The notes beneath the pieces are model-generated. The model was not told where the DNA came from and ran no database searches. It was given only the letters and a program-made list of their open reading frames with translations. DNA of 64,000 nucleotides from assembly GCF_029227915.1 (NCBI RefSeq), contig NC_079888.1:19944001-20008000 (forward strand), in the 5' to 3' direction. Shown here piece after piece: positions 40,383-51,660 of the stretch (position 1 is its first letter; each line of letters opens with the position of its first letter). The translations under genes and the position numbers were made by a program. This DNA comes from Hydractinia symbiolongicarpus. Lineage: Eukaryota; Cnidaria; Hydrozoa; Anthoathecata; Hydractiniidae.

Positions 40383-41754
40383 ACATTTCAATGACTTTCT
40401 AACGGTGTCAGTCCGGTTGAGTTTGAACGGTTGGGTCAAATATTCGAACCAACATGTATTTAGCGATATTTATCTGATATTACTTGGTTGCATCGTTTTT
40501 AACAGTGTAACGATTGACTGTGGGACTTAATTGAACTAACTTTGGACTGTGACCTGATAAATGTGATAAATGAGGAAATTGGACTCCAAGAAATAACATT
40601 CTTCTTAATTTGACATGATTGCCGAAACTCAGCGATTACACTGGGCTCTGTGGTGGCGCTTCATTTAAGAATTAAGATAAAAAAGTCATTTTTTCATTGT
40701 GGGACCAATCCTGGACGTAATCGTGCGCTAAGGAAATAGCGACAGTTTCAAAAACTACATTTCATTGACTTTCTAACGGTGTCAGTCCGTTTGAGTTACA
40801 ACAGTTGAGTCACATATTCGTACCAACATATATTTGGCGATATTTTTCTGATATTTCTAGGTTGCATCGCTTTTAATTATGAAACGACTGACTATGGGAC
40901 TTAATTGAACTAATTTTGGACTGTGACCTGATAAATGTGATAAAGGAGACAATTAGACACCAAGAAATAACATTCTTTTTAATTTGACATGATTGCCGAA
41001 ACTCAGCGATTACACTGGGCGCTGTGGTAGCGCTTTATTTAAAAATTAAGATAAAAAAAGTCATTTTTTTATTGTGGGACCAATCCTAGACGTTATCGCG
41101 CGCTAAGGAAATAGCGACAGTTCAAAAACTACATTTCATTGACTTTCTAACGGTGTCAATCCGTTTGAGTTTCAACGGTTGTGTCACATATTCGTACCAA
41201 CATGTATTTAGCGATATTTTTTTGATGTTACTAGGTTGAGTCGCTTTTAATAATGAAACGATTGACCGTGGGACTTAATTGAACTAACTTTGGACTGTCA
41301 CCCGATAAATGTGATAAAGGAGACAATTGAACTCCAAGAAATAACATTCTTCTTAATTTGACGTGATTGCCGGAACTCAGCGATTACACTGGGCTCTGTG
41401 GTAGCGCTTCATTTAAGAATTAAGATAAAAAAGTCATTTTTTTGTTGTGGGACCAATCATAGCCGTTATCGCGCGCTAAAGAAATAGTGACAGTTTCAAG
41501 AACTACATTTCAATGACTTTCTAACGGTGTCAGTCCGGTTGAGTTTGAACGGTTGGGTCAAATAATCGAACCAACATGTATTTAGCGATATTTATCTGAT
41601 ATTACTAGGTTGCATCGCTTTTAACAGTGAAACGATTGACTGTGGGACTTAATTGAACTAACTTTAGACTGTGACCTGATAAATGTGATAAATGAGGAAA
41701 TTGGACTCCAAGAAATAACATTCTTCTTAAATTGACATGATTGCCGGAAGTCAG
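40383..41754. repeat. Bridging monomers assembled from neighbouring types
   Basis: Contains starts 40633, 41007 and 41381. The tail of 40633 and head of 41007 (atatatttggcga, atatttctagg, gaaacgactgactatggg) match 37.8-38.0 kb at an offset of about 2991 bp. Monomer 41381 is the ttttttgttgtggg, caatcatagcc type. Each monomer is known from elsewhere, but the order is local. Confidence 0.78.
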
Positions 41755-42498
41755 CGATTACACTGGGCGCTGTGGTAGCGCTTCATTTAAAAATTTAGAT
41801 AATTAAGTCATTTCTTACTGCGGGAGCAATCCTAGCCATTATCCCGCGCTGAAGAAATAGAGACGGTTTCAAAAACTACATTTCATTGACTTTCTAACGG
41901 TGTAAGTCCGTTTGAGTTACAACGGTTGGGTCATATATTCGCACCACATGTATTTAGCAATATTTTCCTGATATTACTAGGTTGCATCGCTTTTAACAGT
42001 GAAACAATTGACTGTGGGATTTAATTGAACTAACTTTGGAGTGTGACCTGATAAATGTGATAAATGAGACAATTGGACTCCAAGAAATAACATTCTTCTT
42101 AATTTGACGTGATTGCCGGAACTCAGCGATTACACTGGGCGCTGTGGTAGCGCTTCATTTAAAAATTCAGATAAATAAGTCATTCTTTACTGTGGGAACA
42201 ATCCTATCCGTTACCTCGCGCTGAAGAAATAGCGATAGTTTCAAAAACTACATTTCATTGACTTTTAACGGTGTCAGTCCGTTTGAGTTACAACGGTTGG
42301 GTCACATATTCGTACCAACATGTATTTAGCGATATTTTTCTGATATTACTAGGTTGTATGGCTTTTAACAGTGAAACAGTTGACTGTGGGACTTAATTGA
42401 ACTAACTTTGGACTGTCACCCGATAAATGTGATAAAGGAGACAATTGGACACCAAGAAATAACATTCTTCTTAATTTGACATGATTGCCGAAACTCAG
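41755..42498. repeat. A monomer followed by a B/C hybrid monomer
   Basis: Monomer 41755 is A type (agccattatcccgcgctg, agcaatattttcctg). Monomer 42127 begins as B (aaaattcagataaa, gggaacaatcctatcc, cttttaacgg) but after about 42330 reads as C (gttgtatggctttt, gtcacccgataaatg, ggagacaattggacacc). The next monomer, at 42499, is A again. So one B tail, one C head and one whole D monomer are missing relative to the HOR that follows. Confidence 0.85.
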
Positions 42499-43995
42499 CA
42501 ATTACACTGGGCGCTGTGGTAGCGCTTCATTTAAAAATTTAGATAATTAAGTCATTTCTTACTGTAGGACCAATCCTAGCCATTATCCCGCGCTGAAGAA
42601 ATAGAGACAGTTTCAAAAACTACATTTCATTGACTTTCTAACGGTGTCAGTCCGTTTGAGTTACAACGGTTGGGTCATATATTCGCACCAACATGTATTT
42701 AGCAATATTTTCCTGATATTACTAGGTTGCATCGCTTTTAACAGTGAAACAATTGACTGTGGGATTTAATTGAACTAACTTTGGAGTGTGACCTGATAAA
42801 TGTGATAAATGAGACAATTGGACTCCAAGAAATAACATTCTTCTTAGTTTGACGTGATTGCCGGAACTCAGCGATTACACTGGGCGCTGTGGTAGCGCTT
42901 CATTTAAAAATTCAGATAAATAAGTCATTTTTTACTGTGGGAACAATCCTATCCGTTACCGCGCGCTGAAGAAATAGCGATAGTTTCAAAAACTACATTT
43001 CATTGACTTTTAACGGTGTCAGTCCGTTTGAGTTACAACGGTTGGGTCACATATTCGTACCAACATGTATTTAGCGATATTTTACTCATATTACTAGGTT
43101 GCATCGCTTATAACTTTGAAACGATTAACTGTGGGACTTAATTGAACTAACTTTGGACTATCACATGATAAATGAGATAAATGAGACAATTGGACTTTAA
43201 GAAATAACATTCTTCTTAATTTGACGTGATTGCCGGAACTCCGCGATTATACTGGGCGCTGTGGCAGCGCTTCATTTAAAAACTAAGTTAAAAAAGTCAT
43301 TCTTTACTGTGGGACCAATCCTAGCCGTTATGTTATTGCGCGCTGAAGAAATAGCAACAGTTTCAAAAAATACATTTCATTGACTTTCTAACTGTGTCAA
43401 TCCGTTTGACTTACAACGGTTGGGTCACATATTCGTACCAACATGTATTTAACGATATTTTTCTGATATTACTAGGTTGTATGGCTTTTAACAGTGAAAC
43501 AATTGACTGTGGGACTTAATTGAACTAACTTTGGACTGTCACCCGATAAATGTAATAAAGGAGACAATTGGACACCAAGAAATAACATTCTTCTTAATTT
43601 GACATGATTGCCGAAACTCAGCGATTACACTGGGCTCTGTGGTAGCGCTTCATTTAAGAATTAAGATAAAAAAGTCATTTCTTTATTGTGGGACCAATCA
43701 TAGCCGTTATCGCGCGCTAAGGAAATAGTGACAGTTTCAAGAACTACATTTCAATGACTTTCTAACGGTGTCAGTCCGGTTGAGTTTGAACGGTTGGGTC
43801 AAATATTCGAACCAACATGTATTTAGCGATATTTATCTGATATTACTAGGTTGCATCGCTTTTAACAGTGAAACGATTGACTGTGGGACTTAATTGAACT
43901 AACTTTGGACTGTGACCTGATAAATGTGATAAATGAGGATTTTGGACTCAAAGAAATAACATTCTTCTTAATTTGACATGATTGCCGGAACTCAG
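42499..43995. repeat. A-B-C-D four-monomer HOR, copy 1 (1497 bp)
   Basis: Starts: A 42499, B 42872, C 43244, D 43622. A has agccattatcccgcgctg and ggagtgtgacc. B has aattcagataaa, ttactcatattactagg and ggactatcac. C has aactaagttaaaa and the 5-bp insertion gttatgttattg. D has tttctttattgtggg, caatcatagcc and attcgaaccaaca. The A mark agccatt repeats at 42578, 44075, 45572 and 47068. Confidence 0.93.
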
Positions 43996-45492
43996 CAATT
44001 ACACTGGCCGCTGTGGTAGCGCTTCATTTACAAATTTAGATAATTAAGTCATTTCTTACTGTGGGACCAATCCTAGCCATTATCCCGCGCTGAAGAAATA
44101 GAGACAGTTTCAAAAATACATTTCATTGACTTTCTAACGGTGTCGGTCCGTTTGAGTTACAACGGTTGGGTCATATATTCGCACCAACATGTATTTAGCA
44201 ATATTTTCCTGATACTACTAAGATGCATCGCTTTTAACAGTGAAACAATTGACTGTGGGATTTAATTGAACTAACTTTGGAGTGTGACCTGATAAATGTG
44301 ATAAATGAGACAATTGGACTCCAAGAAATAACATTCTTCTTAATTTGACGTGATTGCCGGAACTCAGCGATTACACTGGGCGCTGTGGTAGCGCTTCATT
44401 TAAAAATTCAGACAAATAAGTCATTCTTTACTGTGGGAACAATCCTATCCGTTACCGCGCGCTGAAGAAATAGCGATAGTTTCAAAAACTACATTTCATT
44501 GACTTTCTAACGGTGTCAATCCGTTTGACTTACAACGGTTGGGTCACATATTCGCACTAACATGTATTTAGCGATATTTTACTCATATTACTAGGTTGCA
44601 TCGCTTATAACTTTGAAACGATTGACTGTGGGACTTAATTGAACTAACTTTGGACTATCACATGATAAATGAGATAAATGAGACAATTGGACTTTAAGAA
44701 ATAACATTCTTCTTAATTTGACGTGATTGCCGGAACTCCGCAATTACACTGGGCGCTGTGGCAGCGCTTCATTTAAAAACTAAGTTAAAAAAGTCATTCT
44801 TTACTGTGGGACCAATCCTAGCCGTTATGTTATTGCGCGCTGAAGAAATAGCAACAGTTTCAAAAACTACATTTCATTGACTTTCTAACGGTGTCAATCC
44901 GTTTGACTTACAACGGTTGGGTCACATATTCGTACCAACATTTATTTAGCGATATTTTTCTGATATTACTAGGTTGTATTGCTTTTAACAGTGAAACAAT
45001 TGACTGTGGGATTTAATTGCACTAACTTTGGACTGTCACCCGATAAATGTGATAAAGGAGACAATTGGACACCAAGAAATAACATTCTTCTTAATTTGAC
45101 ATGATTGCCAAAACTCAGCGATTACACTGGGCTCTGTGGTAGCGCTTCATTTAAGAATTAAGATAAAAAAGTCATTTCTTTATTGTGGGACCAATCATAG
45201 CCGTTATTGCGCGCTAAGGAAATAGTGACAGTTTCAAGAACTACATTTCAATGACTTTCTAACGGTGTCAGTCCGGTTGAGTTTGAACGGTTGGGTCAAA
45301 TATTCGAACCAACATGTATTTAGCGAAATTTATCTGATATTACTTGGTTGCATCGCTTTTAACAGTGAAACGATTGACTGTGGGACTTAATTGAACTAAC
45401 TTTGGACTGTGACCTGATAAATGTGATAAATGAGGAAATAGGACTCAAAGAAATAACATTCTTATTAATTTGACATGATTGCCGGAACTCAG
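43996..45492. repeat. A-B-C-D four-monomer HOR, copy 2 (1497 bp)
   Basis: Starts: A 43996, B 44368, C 44741, D 45119. Offset from copy 1 is exactly 1497 at A. The B monomer is 373 bp instead of 372 and carries a C-like patch (see 44503-44540). Confidence 0.93.
44503..44540. other. C-type patch inside a B monomer (possible gene-conversion tract)
   Basis: Other B monomers read cattgacttttaacgg then gtcagtccgtttgagttac. Here the B monomer reads gactttctaacgg then gtcaatccgtttgacttac, exactly as the C monomers do. B sequence resumes by gcgatattttactcatatt. The patch is roughly 40 bp and adds one base to the monomer. Conversion from a neighbouring C monomer is the simplest reading; a double crossover or independent mutations are less likely. 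Confidence 0.65.
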
Positions 45493-46988
45493 CAATTACA
45501 CTGGGCGCTGTGGCAGCGCTTCATTTAAAAATTTAGATAATTAAGTCATTTCTTACTGTGGGACCAATCCTAGCCATTATCCCGCGCTGAAGAAATAGAG
45601 ACAGTTTCAAAAACTACATTTCATTGACTTTCTAACGGTGTCAGTCCGTTTGAGTTACAACGGTTGGGTCATATATTCGCACCAACATGTATTTAGCAAT
45701 ATTTTCCTGATATTACTAGGTTGCATCGCTTTTAACAGTGAAACAATTGACTGTGGGATTTAATTGAACTAATTTTGGAGTGTGACCTGATAAATGTGAT
45801 AAATGAGACAATTGGACTCCAAGAAATAACATTCTTCTTAATTTGACGTGATTGCCGGAACTCAGCGATTACACTGGGCGCTGTGGTAGCGCTTCATTTA
45901 AAAATTTAGATAAATAAGTCATTCTTTACTGTGGGAACAATCCTATCCGTTACCGCGCGCTGAAGAAATAGCGATAGTTTCAAAAACTACATTTCATTGA
46001 CTTTTAACGGTGTCACTCCGTTTGAGTTACAACGGTTGGGTCACATATTCGTACCAACATGTATTTAGCGATATTTTACTCATATTACTAGGTTGCATCG
46101 CTTATAACTTTGAAACGATTGACTGTGGGACTTAATTGAACTACCTTTGGACTATCACATGATAAATGAGATAAATAAGACAATTAGACTTTAAGAAATA
46201 ACATTCTTCTTAATTTGACGTGATTGCCGGAACTCCGCGATTACATTTGGCGCTGTGGGAGCGCTTCATTTAAAAACTAAGTTAAAAAAGTCATTCTTTA
46301 CTGTGGGACCAATCCTAGCCGTTATGTTATTGCGCGCTGAAGAAATAGCAACAGTTTCAAAACTACATTTCATTGACTTTCTAACGGTGTCAATCCGTTT
46401 GACTTACAACGGTTGGGTCACATATTCGTACCAACATGTATTTAGCGATATTTTTCTGATATTACTAGGTTGTATGGCTTTTAACAGTGAAACAATTGAC
46501 TGTGGGATTTAATTGAACTAACTTTGGACTGTCACCCGATAAATGTGATAAAGGAGACAATTGGACACCAAGAAATAACATTCTTCTTAATTTGACATGA
46601 TTGCCGAAACTCAGCGATTACACTGGGCTCTGTGGTAGCGCTTCATTTAAGAATTAAGATAAAAAAGTCATTTCTTTATTGTGGGACCAATCATAGCCGT
46701 TATCGCGCGCTAAGGAAATAGTGACAGTTTCAAGAACTACATTTCAATGACTTTCTAACGGTGTCAGTCCGGTTGAGTTTGAACGGTTGGGTCAAATATT
46801 CGAACCAACATGTATTTAGCGATATTTATTTGATATTACTAGGTTGCATCGCTTTTAACAGTGAAACGATTGACTGTGTGACTTAATTGAACTAACTTTG
46901 GACTGTGACCTGATAAATGTGATAAATGAGGAAATTGGACTCAAAGAAATAACATTCTTCTTAATTTGACATGATTGCCGGAACTCAG
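45493..46988. repeat. A-B-C-D four-monomer HOR, copy 3 (1496 bp)
   Basis: Starts: A 45493, B 45866, C 46238, D 46615. One private change, ggcgctgtgggagcgc at about 46249, creates an ATG that lengthens a chance reading frame; it has no sign of selection. Confidence 0.93.
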
Positions 46989-48112
46989 CAATTACACTGG
47001 GCGCTGTGGTAGCGCTTCATTTAAAAATTTAGATAATTAAGTCATTTCTTACTGTGGGACCAATCCTAGCCATTATCCCGCGCTGAAAAAATAGAGACAG
47101 TTTCAAAAACTACATTTCATTGACTTTCTAACAGTGTCAGTCCGTTTCAGTTACAACGGTTGGGTCATATATTCGCACCAACATGTAATTAGCAATATTT
47201 TCCTGATATTACTAGGTTGCATCGCTTTTAACAGTGAAACAATTGACTGTGGGATTTAATTGAACTAATTTTGGAGAGTGACCTGATAAATGTGATAAAT
47301 GAGACAATTGGACTCCAAGAAATAACATTCTTCTTAATTTGACGTGATTGTCGGAACTCAGCGATTACACTGGGCGCTGTGGTAGCGCTTCATTTAAAAA
47401 TTCAGATAAATAAGTCATTCTTTACTGTGGGAACAATCCTATCCGTTACCGCGCGCTGAAGAAATAGCGATAGTTTCAAAAACTACATTTCATTGACTTT
47501 TAACAGTGTCAGTCCGTTTGAGTTACAACGGTTGGGTCACATATTCGTACCAACATGTATTTAGCGATATTTTACTCATATTACTAGGTTGCATCGCTTA
47601 TAACTTTGAAACGATTGACTGTGGGACTTAATTGAACTAACTTTGGACTATCACATGATAAATGAGATAAATGAGACAATTGGATTTTAAGAAATAACAT
47701 TCTTCTTAATTTGACGTGAGTGCCGGAACTCAGCGATTACACTGGGCGCTGTGGCAGCGCTTCATTTAAAAACTAAGTTAAAAAAAGTCATTCTTTACTG
47801 TGGGACCAATCCTAGCCGTTATGTTATTGCGCGCTGAAGAAATAGCGACAGTTTCAAAAACTACGTTTCATTATCTTTCTAACGGTGTCAATCCGTTTGA
47901 CTTACAACGGTTGGGTCACATATTCGTACCAACATGTATTTAGCGATATTTTTCTGATATTACTAGGTTGTATGGCTTTTAACAGTGAAACAATTGACTG
48001 CGGGACTTAATTGAACTAACTTTGGACTGTCACCCGATAAATGTGATAAAGGAGACAATTGGACACCAAGAAATAACATTCTTCTTAATTTGACATGATT
48101 GCCGAAACTCAG
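46989..48112. repeat. A-B-C-D four-monomer HOR, partial copy 4 (A, B, C only)
   Basis: Starts: A 46989, B 47362, C 47734. The D position is taken by a different monomer at 48113 (aattaagttaaaaaaag, cctagacgttatcgcgcgct with gagg following). The HOR ends here and a three-monomer repeat begins inside the C monomer. Confidence 0.9.
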
Positions 48113-48923
48113 CGATTACACTGGGCTCTGTGGTAGCGCTTCATTTAAGAATTAAGTTAAAAAAAGTCATTTTTTTATTGTGGGACCAATCCTAGACGTT
48201 ATCGCGCGCTGAGGAAATAGCGACAGTTTCAAAAACTACATTTCATTGTCTTTCTAACAGTGTCAGTCCGTTTGAGTTTCAACGGTTGTGTCACATATTC
48301 GTACTAACATGTATTTAGTGATAATTTTTTGATATTAGTAGGTTGCATCGCTTTTAACATTGAAACGATTGACTGTGGGATTTAATTGAACTAACTTTGG
48401 ACTGTTACCTGATAAATGTGACAAAAGAGACAATTGAACTCCAAAAAATAACATTCTTCTTAATTTGACGTGATTGCCGGAACTCAGCGATTACACTGGG
48501 CTCTGTGGTAGCGCTTCATTTAAGAATTAAGATAAAAAAGTCATTTTTTTGTTGTGGGACCAATCATAGCCGTTATCGCGCGCTAAAGAAATAGTGACAG
48601 TTTCAAGAACTACATTTCAATGACTTTCTAACGGTGTCAGTCCGGTTGAGTTTCAACGGTTGGGTCAAATATTCGAACCAACATGTATTGAGCGATATTT
48701 ATCTGATATTACTAGGTTGCATCGCTTTTAACAGTGAAACGAATGACTGTGGGACTTAATTGAACTAACTTTGGACTGTGACCTGATAAATGTGATAAAT
48801 GAGGAAATTGGACTCCAAGAAATAACATTCTTCTTAATTTGACATGATTGCCAAAACTCAGCGATTACACTGGGCTCTGTGGTAGCGCTTCATTTAAGAA
48901 TTAAGTTAAAAAAAGTCATTCTT
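47795..48923. repeat. Three-monomer tandem duplication, copy 1 (~1129 bp)
   Basis: Consists of the C monomer body from 47734, then monomers 48113 and 48488. These return at 48862, 49242 and 49618. Shared marks are the 5-bp gttatgttattg insertion, gtactaacatgtatttag and ataattttttgatatta. One difference is gatattagtagg near 48332 against gatattactagg. The period is longer than three consensus monomers because of the insertion. Confidence 0.9.
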
Positions 48924-49990
48924 TTATTGTGGGACCAATCCTAGCCGTTATGTTATTGCGCGCTGAAGAAATAGCGACGGTTTCAAAAACTACATTTCAT
49001 TGACTTTCTAACGGTGTCAATCCGTTTGACTTACAACGGTTGGGTCACATATTCGTACCAACATGTATTTAGCGATATTTTTCTGATATTACTAGGTTGT
49101 ATGGCTTTTAACAGTGAAACAATTGACTGCGGGACTTAATTGAACTAACTTTGGACTGTCACCCGATAAATGTGATAAAGGAGACAATTGGACACCAAGA
49201 AATAACATTCTTCTTAATTTGACATGATTGCCGAAACTCAGCGATTACACTGGGCTCTGTGGTAGCGCTTCATTTAAGAATTAAGTTTAAAAAAAGTCAT
49301 TTTTTTATTGTGGGACCAATCCTAGACGTTATCGCGCGCTGAGGAAATAGCGACAGTTTCAAAAACTACATTTCATTGTCTTTCTAACAGTGTCAGTCCG
49401 TTTGAGTTTCAACGGTTGTGTCACATATTCGTACTAACATGTATTTAGCGATAATTTTTTGATATTACTAGGTTGCATCGCTTTTAACATTGAAACGATT
49501 GACTGTGGGATTTAATTGAACTAACTTTGGACTGTTACCTGATAAATGTGACAAAAGAGACAATTGAACTCCAAAAAATAACATTCTTCTTAATTTGACG
49601 TGATTGCCGGAACTCAGCGATTACACTGGGCTCTGTGGTAGCGCTTCATTTAAGAATTAAGATAAAAAAGTCATTTTTTTGTTGTGGGACCAATCATAGC
49701 CGTTATCGCGCGCTAAAGAAATAGTGACAGTTTCAAGAACTACATTTCAATGACTTTCTAACGGTGTCAGTCCGGTTGAGTTTCAACGGTTGGGTCAAAT
49801 ATTCGAACCAACATGTATTGAGCGATATTTATCTGATATTACTAGGTTGCATCGCTTTTAACAGTGAAACGAATGACTGTGGGACTTAATTGAACTAACT
49901 TTGGACTGTGACCTGATAAATGTGATAAATGAGGAAATTGGACTCCAAGAAATAACATTCTTCTTAATTTGACATGATTGCCGGAACTCA
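48924..49990. repeat. Three-monomer tandem duplication, copy 2
   Basis: Contains starts 49242 and 49618, with the body of 48862. The monomer heads differ at the border: 47734 has ggcagcgc with aaaactaagtt, while 48862 has the gctctgtgg, aagaattaagtt head. The exchange point is therefore within the first 70 bases of the C monomer. Confidence 0.88.
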
Positions 49991-49991
49991 G

Positions 49992-50538
49992 CTATTACAC
50001 TGGGCACTGTGGTAGCGCTTCATTTAAAAATTTAGATAATTAAGTCATTTCTTACTGTGGGACCAATCCTAGCCATTATCCCGCGCTGAAGAAATAGAGA
50101 CAGTTTCAAAAACTACATTTCATTGACTTTCTAACGGTGTTAGTCCGTTTGAGTTACAACTGTTGGCTCATATATTTGCACCAACATGTATTTAGCAATA
50201 TTTTCCTGATATTACTAGGTTGCATCGCTTTTAACAGTGAAACAATTGACTGTGGGATTTAATTGAACTAACTTTGGAGTGTGACCTGATAAATGTGATA
50301 AATGAGACAATTGGACTGTCAGTCCGTTTCAGTTACAACGGTTTGGTCACGTATTCGTACCAACATTAGCGATATTTTTCTGATATTACTAGGTTGCATC
50401 GCTTTTAACGATGAAACGATTGACTGTGGGACTTAATTGAACTAACTTTGGACTCTGGCCAGATAAATGTGATAAATGAGACAATTGGACACCAAGAAAT
50501 AACATTCTTCTTAATTTGACATGATTGCCGAAACTCAG
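49992..50538. repeat. Composite 547-bp interval: monomer cut by a ~194-bp deletion
   Basis: From 49992 an A-type monomer runs normally to ttggact at about 50317. The text then jumps to gtcagtccgtttcagtt, which belongs at about position 148 of the next monomer. About 194 bp are missing (consensus 327-373 plus 1-147). A further 5 bp are missing at 50361 (caacattagcg for caacatgtatttagcg). 746 - 194 - 5 = 547, which matches the interval. This is the only monomer in the window that is broken out of phase. Confidence 0.92.
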
Positions 50539-51660
50539 CGATTACACAGGGCTCTGTGGTAGCGCTTCATTTAAGAATTAAGTTAAAAAGAGTCATTTTT
50601 TTATTGTGGGACCAATCCTAGACGCTATTGCGCGCAGAGGAAATAGCGACAGTTTCAAAAACTACATTTCATTGTTTTTCTAACGGTGTCAGTCCCTTTC
50701 AGTTACAACGGTTTGGTCACAAATACGTACCAACATGTATTTAGCGATATTTTTCTGATATTACTAGGTTGCGTTGCTTTTAACGATGAAACGATTGACT
50801 GTGGGTCTTAATTGAACTAACTTCGGACTGTCTCCTGATAAATGTGATAAAGGAGACATTTGGACTCCAAGAAATAACATTCTTGTTAACTTGACATGAT
50901 TGCCGAAACTCAGCGATTCCCCGGGGTCTGTGGTAGCGCTTCATTTAAGAATTAAGATAAAAAAGTCATTTTTTTATTGTGGAACCAATCCTAGCCGTTA
51001 TGGCGCGCTAAAGAAAAAGCGACAGTTTCAAGAACTACATTTCATTGACTTTTCGACGGTGTCAGTCCGTTTGAGTTACAACGGTTGGGTCACATATTCG
51101 TACCAACATATATTTAGCGATATTTTTCTGATATTACTAGGTTGCATCGCTTTTAACTATGAAACGATTGACTGTGGGACTTAATTGAGCTAACTTTGGA
51201 CTGTCACCTAATAAATGTGATAAAGGAGTCAATTGGACTCCAAGAAAAAACATTCTTCTTAATCTGACATGATTGCCGAAGCTCAGCGATTACACTGGGC
51301 TCTGTGGTAGCGCTTCATTTAAGAATTGAGATAAAAAAAGTCATTTTTTTATTGGGGGACCAATCCTAGCCATTATCGCGCGCTGAGGAAATAGCGACAG
51401 TTTCAAAAACTACCTCTCATTGACTTTCTAACAGTGTCAGTCCGTTTGAGTTTCAACGGTTGGGTCACATATTCGTACCAACATGTATTTAGCGATGTTT
51501 TTCTGATATTACCAGGTTGCATCGCTTTTAACAATGAAACGATTGACTGTGGGACTTAATTGAGCTAACTTTGGACTGTCACCTGATAAATGTGATAAAA
51601 GAGACAATTGGACTCCAAGAAAAAACATTCTTCTTAATTTGAGATGATTGCCGAAACTCA
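50539..51660. repeat. Three monomers duplicated 10.47 kb downstream
   Basis: Starts 50539, 50914 and 51287. From 50318 to about 51495 the text matches 60784 to about 61960 at a constant offset of 10466-10467 bp. Diagnostic marks shared by both and seen nowhere else: caacattagcg with the 5-bp deletion, and ccccgggg (50919-50926, 61385-61392). The match fails where this copy has gatgtttttctgatattacc and the other gatacttttatgatattact. Confidence 0.9.

Noticed and set aside
50919-50926. ccccgggg octamer as a functional site
   Set aside because: It arises from a few changes in the usual acactggg tract and occurs only in the two copies of one duplicated segment, so it is more useful as a marker than as a site.
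50900-51184. Longest ORF, 94 codons, plus strand
   Set aside because: It exists because this monomer lacks the usual in-frame stops around the ccccgggg variant. It runs through ordinary satellite sequence and has no recognisable domain or ribosome-initiation context.
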